Source of the DNA: Haberlea rhodopensis
Taxonomy: Eukaryota > Streptophyta > Magnoliopsida > Lamiales > Gesneriaceae
Reading direction: 5' to 3'
Assembly (NCBI GenBank): GCA_907163345.1
Contig: CAJQUN010000009.1
Location: 7,254,001 to 7,318,000 of the forward strand
Length of the DNA: 64,000 nucleotides
Below are positions 1 through 10,708 of the stretch, piece after piece (position 1 is the stretch's first letter; every line of letters starts with the position of its first letter). The position numbers and the translations under genes are program-made. The notes beneath the pieces were generated by a model that saw only the letters and a list, made by a program, of their open reading frames with translations, did no database searches and was not told where the DNA came from.

Positions 1-289
1 CCTATCAACATTTCATCAATTTCATAATCTTTATTTATTTCACATATATTCTTTTTTTTACTATCAAAATAAATATTATATAATTTTATTATTTTAGTTG
101 TTTATATTTATAAAAAAATACTATATTATTTTAGTTAATAAATTATAAATTTGCACAATTTGTTATTAAGTCCATTTCTTATTATCCAAGGTAAGTAAAT
201 ATAGCTTTTATGTATTAAATATCCATGATATCACTATATTTTTTAAATTTCAAAGATCATTTGTGGATAGAAATTAGGGGGTGTATTTG
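1..289. other. AT-rich sequence, no feature
   Basis: Very AT-rich sequence with no reading frame or repeat that I can classify. Confidence 0.5.
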
Positions 290-520
290 TTGTTGACTTT
301 TAATGACTTTTATGGAGTTTAGAAGTCTAGAAGTATCAAATCTAGACTTTTATATACTCCATAAAAGTCTAGTGATATCCAAAATAGACTTTTCTAGAAT
401 TTTCAAAAGTTAGGTGACATTAAAACTTGATATTTATTAACTCTATAAAATTATAGAGTTATCCAAATTTCAATAGACTGTTAATGATTTTTGTAAAATT
501 CTTGAAGTATAAGCATCATA
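286..520. repeat. Degenerate MITE-like repeat, copy 1
   Basis: This stretch contains internal inverted segments: a block reading gacttttatggagt is answered by actccataaaagtc about 35 bases later. A diverged copy of the same sequence lies at about 5,720-5,930, on the other side of the UBC7-like gene. I could not find clean ends or a target duplication, so the class is unknown. Confidence 0.45.
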
Positions 521-2001
521 TATAAGTATTAAAAATCCAAAATTTTCCACGACTCTTTTCATATATTTGGCTTGACTTTTTTTTTTTCCAATTTAACTAG
601 GCCCTTTCATTTAAGCCGTCCGATGGTTTCTTTTCTGCCACATCCGTCTTCGATTCTCGCATTTCGACAAATCCCTTTTCCTTGTATTCACAAAATCCAC
701 CGCAGCAGTATCACTTTCTTGCAACATCAAACAGCAATCTCGAGTGGGTTCCTCGTATTTCATCGAAATCTTTGAATTTCTTGCTGTCTGATCTTCAGCA
801 CTTCCATAGATTTAAAACCTAGAAGAAATTGTGGCTAGCGTAATTGAAAACTTGTTGAGGATGAAACTGATAATGATTTAGTACATGTTGAAATCAATCA
901 AGTGAAAGGAAACATTCATAGTGGTAACAATTCTTCACAATTTTTTTGGAGTTCGAGAACATGATATCGAAGCTTTTGAGTGGAATGAGAAAAGTTAAAG
1001 ATGGATTACACCTACATTTAACTTTTAAGAAAAATAAACAACAATATATTCATATTTTATTAAATTGTCATGGTTATATTCGTAATTTTAGAGAATTATT
1101 AATTTATGATATTGATGAAACTATAGATTTATATAAAGGTCTTCCTAAAATTTATTATCTTATAATATAATTTTTAAACTGGCCCAAATTGAGACCGGAA
1201 AAAATATTATTTTAAAAATATGAAATATTAATTTAAGAAGGTGTTACTGTACATAATTATTCTTTTGAGGGGAGCCCTTTGCCAACCCATATTTCAAATG
1301 CATCAATATTTCATTTCATCACAATACCAACACATTTAAAAAAAAAGATATAAAAGAGTACCAGTAAAAGTGTAAAAATTATGCTATAAAAACTAAACTC
1401 AAATCATCATATCATTAAGTTGAATATCCATATTTTTGTCACGGGTAAGATGAAGTATGGATTCAATTGATGCCAACTTGCCGCATCTTAAATTGTGCAT
1501 TCTATTCTATTAAGATATCCTTAAAACTTAATTCAAAAGGCACATAAAACTACGTATTTCCCTAACAAGAGTAATTATACTTTTCATCTATATATTTTGC
1601 AATCAAAACAGTTTTGATTCCTCTTATATACTTATATGTCCTTTTTCTGTTATTTTTTTTTATCGAAATCAGAGAACCATAAATATCTAAAATTAATAAA
1701 TCAAAAAACAGTTTTGACATCAAATAACAGAAATGAAAAATGTAATAATCCCATATAATTCAGTCTACACTTACATATATCATGCGTATGTGAATTTTAA
1801 CAGAAGAGGAGAGCTCTCTTACATGGACTACGAAAACCAATCAAGGTAATATAATGCCCAGATGTAGTAAATTTACATGGTCTAAGAAACCAGACAAACA
1901 ATGTCCCCAGCGACCAAGTATATCTATTCAGCAAAATAGGAGGGATAAAGGAGAAAACGATCATAAAACCCAACCTAGTTTCCTTGCAAGATAACATCAA
2001 T
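521..2001. other. Intergenic region downstream of UBC7-like gene
   Basis: AT-rich. Short frames at 572-775 and 946-1170 have no recognisable domain and no codon signature, so I do not call them genes. The part next to 2,001 is expected to hold the 3' UTR of the minus-strand UBC7-like gene. Confidence 0.5.
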
Positions 2002-5000
2002 TTACATCATTTCTTGTGACCGTCTTATACAACGACCGACTTTCTTCCTGAATTCATCCCTTTGTTCTCTCCATTCCTTCTGCAGGGAAATTGGAATCAA
2101 TCACTCATTTTAATGGATGGATGGATGGATGGATTAGAAGTCAAGTATAGCCGGGGTCAAAAAAGGAACGGAAACGGAAAAACGAAGTCGAAAGAAACAT
2201 GAGAATTAAAAGACTGTTTTGCAAAAGTTTATACAGACCACCAGATGGAGGGACCCTTTAGAGCTTATAAGATCTCATATAGACACAAACACAAAGCCAC
2301 ACATACATATAAATTTAAAATATATGACAGATTTAATTTGTTAAAAAAAATAAGTTCTGGAACTTAAAGATCAGTAAAATAATTTTAAAAGATGGGTAAC
2401 CATACTTTTAGAAAAGAAGTTTATGCAAGTATACAAAACCTTGATTAAATGCCTGAAAGAGTATAAAGCACATTAATAAATCTTATAAGTCCCTAACAAA
2501 TTGCTTTATGGAGTTCAGAATCAGGAAAACACCCTCTAAATACAGGATCTAATCAGATAGTGAGAAAATAATAGCAATTTAATGCATTTGCACTTACAGC
2601 AGCTTCGACATTGGCAGGAGACTCGTCATTCGGGCTTGAAAGCATTGATATGATGCTTAGAACTATACTCTCCACCTGCGAAAAAAACAAAATCATTTGC
2701 ATAATTTTTCGCGCAGAACTATCATACTGATGCTGTATGGCAATCACCAGAACAAAAACCAGTAGATGGTACATGCGGAAAAAATGGGAACTCCCAGTTT
2801 CCACGTGCTCAAGTAACAGTACAAGAACACACACCCAAGAAACAAACTTCCTTTAGCTCAAGATTTTAAGAAAATAGAAACGACAAAAAAACATGCATAA
2901 AGTAAGAAATATTCACAACCAAGATGCTACTCCAAAGATTACATCCGAGGCAAGCTGGATTTTCTGACTATACGTGCTATAATGGATTTCTCCAATAAGC
3001 TGAAAAATGAAAAGGTTCCCACCGACTAGTCTCAAACATAAACCTAAACCAAACAAAAATCAAACCATATGCACAAAACCTTCCTTTATTCCACAACACA
3101 GTCCCACTCATTCATTTGAACTTCTCCGTTTTCTGTCAGTTACTTATTTAATATTTCAAAAGATAGATGAAATAGACTTATGCCTGTGGAAAACTGAATA
3201 TTGCAACGACTGCAAATCTATGTGTCAGCCACATTAGCTTTGCCTAATTCTCAGCATTAAAGTAAATATAGTGGAGAGGTTGATATGAAATAAGTCTGAA
3301 TAAAACAATTAAAACATAAAAAATAATGCACATGAAATAAAGAAATATTGCAAAAAATAATGCATCTGATGGCTTTAATATATGGAAGGAAAAATGGCTC
3401 ATATGATATTGACAGTAACAATTTGATGAGAATCACGTTCTCGACATTTTTTTTTCTCTAAATTTATCAGTTATAATAATAATTTGAGGCATCAATTTCA
3501 ATGCAAATTAGGATTAACTATTAAGCAACAACAAATCATAAATACTGCGACGAAAACGACCTAATAAGGAGGGCCAACTACGAGAAACAGTCATATAAAG
3601 CCAGAAATAATCTCAAGATATACATCAGGACTTGTTACCAAGTTTTCACTCTAATTGAAGACATACATCAGGATTTGATACCAACAATAAAAAATAAAGT
3701 ATAAATCAGGCTGGTTAAAACCAATGCTCAAACAAAAATTATTCAATGTCTCTTACTTTGAATATTAACAGATCATTTAATTACTTATTATGGAGTTAGT
3801 CACCAAAAAGATGTTGAGGTTAGTCTCCTTTAACTCTAAACAATTTCTCAACATGCAACTAGAAGCAAAAGGCAAACCTTAAGAATAACATACAATGCAG
3901 AATGCATCTTTCAAATTTTGTGAGTGGCTAGGATAGCAAAGTGTACTAGACAAACTCTCAACAAACTCATTTCAAATACGATAATATTGCATAAACTTCC
4001 CTAGGCATTCTAAATATTTAAAAAATTGTAAAAGTGAGGTGGCTTAAACTATTGAACATTTTACAAATCAACATAGCCAACAATTAATATAACATAAAAT
4101 ATGATATAGCAAAACTGGTTCATGATTATACCGTGTGCACAGGTGACCAGCGTTCACTGGCAAGCTCGTAGCCATTTGGATCATCTCCAGGCGGGTGAAG
4201 AATTGAAATGCAAACCTTCCCATCCGGATAAACTGCATTTTATGAATTTTCAAATAAAAACCCTATGGAACCTACAATGAACATCAACTGGTGAGCATTT
4301 TGAAAAGAGAATGAATACAAACCATTAGGATGCCAAACTTCAGAGGCAAATTTCACTGTTGGAGGACTGTTCGGATAATTCGCAGGGAAACTCATGATGG
4401 CATTGAAGAAACCACCTTCACTGCATCGAAAATTTTAATAAAAATGGAACATTTAATAACTTCTACTGATGATAACATTCGAATTAACACAAAGACATAT
4501 CAGGTTCTTAAATGCACAACCATATGGCATGGTAATTCAAGCTCCACCAAGTCAGCGCAACTGTCTTTTCATTTCATTATGATTTTATCCTCATTCGCAC
4601 AAGATTCACACACAAATCACTATAAAAAAGTTGGATTGACTCGTTAAAATTTTCCACTGATTCATTCAACATAAAAAAACTACACCATGCCTGCAGTTCA
4701 GCACCACATTGTTAATCCTTCCCAATTCCTTAGTTCAAACTTTCTACATGTGCCGCTACCATAAAAGATATCAAGGGTAACAGTTCAAAGACGGATATTA
4801 AAAGTCTTTCATTTGAATAAAAACGCCAAACTGTTGTCAATATTCTTTGCCACTAAAGGTCCCTAACTTTATTTTTGTTCTGAGCTTATTGACAATGCAA
4901 ATTTCAATTAAATATATGTAACCTCTCATACTCCAAACTTTGTCACTTTACAGATATGATATCTCCGTAAAGCATGTGTTTCTTGCGGTTATAGCCCCAG

Positions 5001-5584
5001 GACACTTGAGCGCTTTTAATTACTATTCTATGCAGTTTACTCATTTATAAGAATAGCATTGTAAAGCGAGGGGCTCAGAATCTAAAAATAACTATTTAAG
5101 ATGCTTATGGTCCCGGGGCCAATTCGCCAACATTTATCATCAACATAATACGAGGAATAGCAGAAACTAAACCCTTGCGAAGGAAGATTTAAAAAAAACC
5201 GTAGAGCAAAATGATTGAAAAATTAAACATACATGCATTCGAATTCTCATACTAACTAGGAGCAAGAATATTCGAAAATTTTGAAAAGAGAACAAGATAT
5301 TTACTCACTATAGTGTGTCAGGGGGACCAATTATTGTAACACTCCATTCAAACAGATTGCTTTCATCCAGCAAACCAGCCGAAAATCCATCCACCGGGTG
5401 TTTGCACAGATCTGAAAATCGAATGCCCAGATCATTAAACTCACAAAATTTATTCAAAATTGGGGGAAAAAAAGACAAGCCTCTTCTTGCAAGAAACCCA
5501 GAAAGAAAAACTGAAAGTTCTTAACATATAAGTACCTTTAAGCTGCTTTTGTAGAAGAAGGGTAGCTTGAGACGATGAAGCCAT
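2002..5584 (-). CDS. UBC7: Ubiquitin-conjugating enzyme E2, UBC7/13/14 (UBE2G) class
   Basis: An E2 that accepts ubiquitin from E1 as a cysteine thioester and passes it on with an E3. Members of this class work mainly in ER-associated degradation. Six exons on the minus strand join in frame: 5536-5584, 5309-5411, 4323-4420, 4132-4232, 2598-2675 and 2002-2079. All introns are GT-AG and the product is 168 aa (family about 166). Visible landmarks are the N-terminus [16 protein letters not shown], the HPN motif (residues 81-83), the active cysteine in GKVCISIL (Cys91), and the acidic-loop segment [17 protein letters not shown] that marks the Ubc7/UBE2G class. The C-terminus ends RRSQEMM. The start matches family members exactly, and an upstream in-frame Met at 5683 is probably 5' UTR. 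No lesion was seen. UBC7, UBC13 and UBC14 cannot be told apart here. Confidence 0.95.
2112..2135. repeat. (ATGG)n microsatellite
   Basis: About five tandem copies of the tetranucleotide ATGG. It lies in the last intron of the UBC7-like gene, just upstream of its final exon on the minus strand. Confidence 0.8.
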
Positions 5585-5719
5585 CGATTTTCCTCGGTCA
5601 ATTGGATTTTCAAGAAAGTTCCCGGAGAGGCTGGCAAAAATTAACCGCGGGGAGCTGACTCTGTTTTTCTCCCCTCTTGACAATCCCTGATCCCTAACTC
5701 GAGTCTAAATGCTTAAAAT

Positions 5720-5935
5720 TCCAGATTTTTATTGATTTTTAATAATTTTTATATACCTTAAAAATTTAAATATATTCAATCTAGATTTTTATATATTCCA
5801 TAGAAATTTAATAGCCCAAAATAAACTTTCGTTGAATTTTAAAAAGTAAGTTGGTATTAAAACTTGACTTTAAAATTTTATAAAAATTTGTAAGTATCCA
5901 TGGATTTAAATAGATTTACGATAACTCTTAGTATA
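5720..5935. repeat. Degenerate MITE-like repeat, copy 2
   Basis: A diverged copy of the repeat at 286-520. Both read through a similar order of blocks: tctaga-ttttatata, ccata-aaa, a-ccaaaata, then ttaaaacttga. It sits in the 5' flank of the UBC7-like gene. Confidence 0.4.
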
Positions 5936-6073
5936 TGAATAGATGAATTTCATTTGAATGTAGGATTTGCTTTGAGAATGAACAAACTTAGATTTGAAAT
6001 GATACATATCTTAGGCACATTTCAAATCCATTACAATTACCATTACATTTACATAAATTAGTAAAGATGGGGA

Positions 6074-6652
6074 TAGGGATGGCAACGGGGCGGGTTTGGG
6101 ACGGGTTTGGCCAATCCCAGGACCCGCCCCGCTACACATGAAACCCATACCCGCCCCGCCCCGCTTAGACCCGCCGGGTTCGCGGGTTTACCCGCCCCGC
6201 CCCGCAAACAAATTTTTTATATAAAAAAAAAATTTGGTAGAAATTAATTTTGAAACACAAAAATTGAGTCTTGAGAATGAATTTAATGTTTTCCTCTAGT
6301 AAATATTTATAATAAGCATCGTAAAACTATATTTAAACTATCAAATATTTATTATTTAGTTTTTATTCCATTCAAAATGTTCAACTTCTTTACCATAAAC
6401 ACATGAATTTTGATATGAAATTAAACAATAACACATTATTGTACAATCAAAGAAGTGAAATGTATATTCAATATTAATTTTTTTTTAAAAAAAAATTAAA
6501 AATGCATAGCGGGGCTGGTGCGGGGCGGGTTCGACCAATCCCAGGACCCGCCCCGCCCCGCTTCCAAACCCGGTTGAAGCGGGTTTGGACCCGCCCCGGC
6601 GGGTCGGGTTCAATACGGGTCCGGGTTTGGACCCGCCCCATTGCCATCCCTA
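6074..6652. mobile_element. hAT-type MITE, GC-rich ends, 579 bp
   Basis: The ends are inverted: tagggatggcaacggggc on the left and the complement of tagggatggcaatggggc on the right. The element is bounded by a perfect 8-bp target duplication, gatgggga, at 6066-6073 and 6653-6660. An 8-bp duplication is the hAT signature. The arms are packed with cccgcc/gggcgg blocks and the middle is AT-rich with no coding capacity, so it is a non-autonomous element. The flanks (about 5,940-6,065 and 6,661-6,770), rich in aaatttgaaatcca-type words, look like an older repeat into which it inserted. Confidence 0.9.
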
Positions 6653-6984
6653 GATGGGGATTTGAAATACACCGATATAAATTTATCCAAACAATTAAAT
6701 GAATTTGAAATCAATGATTTAAAATCTATAGCTTCAAATCCATCAATCCAAATATAACTTTATATAATTCTTTAGTATAAACCATGAATCTCAGTATACA
6801 ACTAAAAAATAATTTAGTTGATGATATATAGTTGTATTTAGAACAATTAAAGTCTTCTTTTTTATTTCTAATGAAACACATTGTTGTAAATGTAATTTAT
6901 AATTATAACATGAGTTCCTAGTAATTGGCTAAACTGCATTATTAAAGCACATATAAATAAATAGATATCTATATGGGGTGAGTT

Positions 6985-7352
6985 TAGGTGTGCATCGGTT
7001 CAGCTAAACGGTCAAACCGAATTGAAAAATTTTGGTTCTGTTTTTGTTTTTTTTTATAGTTTAAATTTTTTACAAAGGTTTCGCTAATGGGCATATGAAT
7101 AAGAACTCGTAAATTAACTACAAGTTTTCAATTATTTATTTTGTTGTCTCTTTTAAACTCGATTTTCTTGGAATAAATAGCTTCAAAATAATATTGAAAA
7201 TTTAAAACCAAAAGATCAAAGATTCAAAATCTTTTGAGTCTAATGTATGTCGTATTAGTGTTTGTATTTATATTGAATTTTTATCAACTAATCATCCAAT
7301 TTATTTTTAAAAAAAACGGTTCAAACTGTAATCGAGCCAATAAACACTCCTA
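6985..7352. mobile_element. hAT-like MITE (taggtgtgcatcgg family), 368 bp
   Basis: It begins taggtgtgcatcgg and ends aaacactccta. The flanking 8-mers are ggtgagtt and gatgagat, an imperfect (6 of 8) target duplication. The interior, about 7,098-7,200, closely matches 18,006-18,110, so the same family is present twice. It is non-coding. Confidence 0.55.
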
Positions 7353-9091
7353 GATGAGATTAGATATTTGGTAGTATGCTATTCATGGGGACAATTTCTC
7401 TGCAACAAACACTGTAATACTTCCTACAACATCCCTTAATTTAGAGCCACTGACGCCTTCCTTTCTCTCTTTTCCACTATGGTTTTCATTTTGGGTTTAT
7501 GATACACTACTAGAGTTTCTTCTGATGCTACGGTTCTCTTCTACTCCCGGTGACAGTCTCGCCACCGGCCGTCCTTTCTCTTCAACTATGGTTGTCCTTT
7601 TGGGTAAATGGTTCACTAACAATGTCTCTACTGCTGGCGTTATTCCCTTCTCCTGTTCTGTGACACTTGCCACCACCAGTTGCTCTCGCGCTCTGCCGGG
7701 TATCATGGGGAGAGCTTTTGGTAAGGTTTCTGTTTCTTCCAGCTCTAACCGGGCAGCTGCGAATTCTCTTCTTTTGGTACTTATATATAATTACCTAATC
7801 TATAATATCTAGTTTATGTATCGATTGGTAAATATGGGTGTGTTTGTCGTTGTCATGTGGCGTATGTACCTGGTTAGCTATGTGCCACTATTTTGCCTTT
7901 TTGATGGTGGTTAGTTCATTTTGTTTCACTGTCGGGACATAACATAGCTTGGCTATGACTACTGAGCGTTTAGGGTTCATGTGCGATCCAGTGGTGTTAA
8001 TGGGTTGTTGGCTATCAGTGAGTGATTTGGATACGAGAGGATGCGCTTTTGTGTGTCTTTTAGCAGTTTATACCTCTCGTTTTTTTCCTTATTTCTACAT
8101 TCGAATCAATTGGAAGTCAGTTCTCTTGCTCAACCTCATCCTGCTGTATGGTTTGATGGGACATGGATTGACTCTGGTGGTCTCTGCACTCTCAGGGTCA
8201 AGATCTTGTGCTGTGCTGATGCTGAGATTTACGTTGTCATTACACATATTGGCCTGTGTGCTCACCATTTAATAACATTTTCCACAAGATCTTTTGTGTT
8301 TGGGACACATATTTAAATCTTGTTTCTTTGCATCAAAGGTTATTATTTATAACCCTTTTTGATTTTTTGGTTCATGATTTTTCATTTGAAAAAAATACAT
8401 AACCTTATGTGTGCAACAATCGTTAAAGATTGAATAGATCGTATGAACACATAATTCTAAGCGTGATACAATTTTTAAACATTGAGGAGATAATAAATCA
8501 AAATCCTAGTAAAATAAAGGTTAAATGGTTAAATTTTTCTATATGTCAATGTAGCAAGATTTAACAAATTACGAGCTAATGGTTCTACTACAGCTAAAAC
8601 TCGCAAGAGAGACAGACACGCAGGATCTTGAGATAACATTGAGTGAAGTGAATCTTAGCAGTCCAGTTTATTTCTTCCCTTGCACAAGGATTAGCCTCTC
8701 TTTGGCAGAGACTGTAGTTGAATATTTCTGGATGTATATATTTTGGGTAGTAGCAAACTAAATAACAATGGCTTTTTGAGAAAGAATGTCGTGGCGATAT
8801 TTGGAATCTCCGTCCTTAAGATAATATTGTCCTGCTACGGTGCTAACGGTTCAATTGACAATTTGTCTCCCAAACAACGACTTATGATTTGTGATAGAAG
8901 CATTTCAAATCACAAATCGTCAAACCACGAATGTATGAAATCACTCAACTTGAAAAGGAAGAAGATGAATAAAATGCTTCAGATGTTGATCTTTCAATTT
9001 CTTGTTTATTTCGAAAATTTCATGTTTAAATCATACGAGAGATTTTAAATTTATAGTAAGCACCATTTCATAAAAAAACCGCACCTACAAC
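7353..9091. other. G/T-rich repeat-like sequence, no gene recognised
   Basis: Frames at 7525-7812 and 7949-8316 are open but have no recognisable domain. The G/T-rich composition and a stretch near 8,130-8,250 resemble the 36.3-36.6 kb segment, which suggests 3' parts of an old non-LTR retrotransposon family. That assignment is tentative. The part after 8,330 is plain AT-rich sequence. Confidence 0.35.
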
Positions 9092-9618
9092 CAGGGGCGA
9101 ATTTACATTGAGCTGAGTGGGGGCAGCTGCCCCCCCTCAAAAATATTTATTATATATTTATTACTTAACATTTTAACAAGAATTCGCCTTGGTTTGGTGG
9201 TGAAGACCTTAAGCTTTTATTCCTTTAAAATCCAAGTTCGATTCTCGGTGGAATCTTGCGCCATTACATATATATATTGTTGTTATGACTTATTTTGTAT
9301 TATATATTATATTATATATGTATATATTTTTGTTACCAAAATATCATCAAAACAGTCATATATCTTAGTGGTGAGGATATTAGACTTCTATTCTCGCAGC
9401 AACGGAGTTCATATCTCATAGCCACCCTTGGAATTAATTTTCCTTTTATTTTGTTACTTCCATCTTTGTGAAGATGGATAAATATCCGCAACAAATTTTT
9501 ATTGTCTATAAAATAAATGATTTCTCAGTATGAAAAAAGCTTCCTTCTAATTCGGAATAACACTTAATAGTATAATAATTTTTGCCCCCTCTCGATTAAA
9601 TTGCTAGATTCGCCCCCG
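9092..9618. mobile_element. hAT-type element, CAGGGGCG ends, copy 1 (527 bp)
   Basis: The left end is caggggcgaat and the right end is attcgcccccg. The element is bounded by a perfect 8-bp duplication, cctacaac, at 9084-9091 and 9619-9626. Inside the left end there is a run gcagctgccccccc, a feature shared with the copy at 38,008. It has no transposase. Two internal stretches (about 9,190-9,270 and 9,360-9,420) look tRNA-derived, and the first contains a good B box, GTTCGATTC. Confidence 0.9.
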
Positions 9619-9995
9619 CCTACAACTAAAGGGACACACCCATTATATCAATTTTCTCCATGATAGCTAAATGTTCTCTAGAACAGGAAGACAACCTCCA
9701 ATCAGCATCAGCACATACTTCATAGTTATCAATCTCTCATATTACACCCTTCAAGGTAAAGTTTCAAAATCATTCGCGAACAACACGACATCTAAGTAGT
9801 AGTCCGGCAGCACAGTAGACAAACATTCACCTTTTAAAGATCCAGCTCAGTAAATCTTTGAAGGTTATATCTTAACACTAATACTTATTAAAAGCGCAAG
9901 GTGCACCAAGGTTCCGAGGAGCCGTGGAGCCTGAGGTGCAAGATCAAGGCGATGCGCATGCCTTTTAAAGGTGAGACACACTGAGGGAAAATACA
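9619..9995. other. Intergenic sequence before the MULE
   Basis: No gene seen. About 9,890-9,970 carries the gcgcaaggtgcaccaagg style of sequence common in dispersed plant repeats. The last ten bases, ggaaaataca, are the left target duplication of the MULE. Confidence 0.5.
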
Positions 9996-10077
9996 GAGCT
10001 TTTTAATAATCTAACACGAATTTTTATTATAGTTATATAAATAACCGATTTTTTTTTTTTTAATAAATGTAACCCAA

Positions 10078-10493
10078 GTCGCCATCTCAGATGGCGACAA
10101 TTACCAAATTCTTTTATTGTCGCCATCTGAGATGGCGACATAATAAATTTTTTTTTTATGTCGCCATCTGAAATGGCGACATCAATAAAAATCTGTTTTT
10201 TATTATGATGTCGCCATCTAAGATGGCGACATTATAAAAGTTTTTTTTTTATTGATGTCGCCATCTGGAATGGCGACATCAATAAAAACTTTTTTTTTTA
10301 TCCAATAAAAAATTTTTTTTATTGATGTCACCATCTAAGATGGCGACATCAATACCATTATAAAATATTTTTTACGTGTTGTCGGCAGAAAACGACGTAA
10401 AAATATAAAAAATTATAACATTGTCGCCACCTCAGATGGCGACAATAAAAAAAAATTCATTTTTTATTTTATGTCGCCATTTGAGATGGCGAC
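10078..10493. repeat. Left array of eight 21-bp palindromes in the MULE
   Basis: Arms GTCGCCATCT and AGATGGCGAC surround one variable base. Copies start at 10078, 10119, 10160, 10210, 10257, 10327, 10423 and 10473. Several have one to three substitutions. Spacers are A/T homopolymer-rich, and the spacing is 41, 41, 50, 47, 70, 96 and 50 bases. Such subterminal arrays are candidate transposase-binding or hairpin sites; that role is inferred. Confidence 0.9.
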
Positions 10494-10708
10494 ATTAATC
10501 AATTTTCTCATCTATTTATTCGAACGAAATCACCTCATTTCATATAACTCATTTCATATATTCAGCTCATTTCATATAACTCATTTCATATCCTCCAGTT
10601 ATTTGCTCCGATCAGCATATTTTAGGTACGTTGTTATATAAATAATCATATTTAACAGCATTATATATCATGTATTAATTTATGAATTTTATCTTTATTT
10701 TTTAAGGT

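Noticed and set aside
7497..7812. Overlapping frames on both strands that might be a gene
   Set aside because: No domain, no introns or neighbours to support it, and the region looks like an old non-LTR element.
10078..10493. Regularly spaced repeats that could suggest a CRISPR array
   Set aside because: The repeats are palindromes inside a plant MULE, the spacers are A/T homopolymers, the spacing varies, and there are no cas genes.
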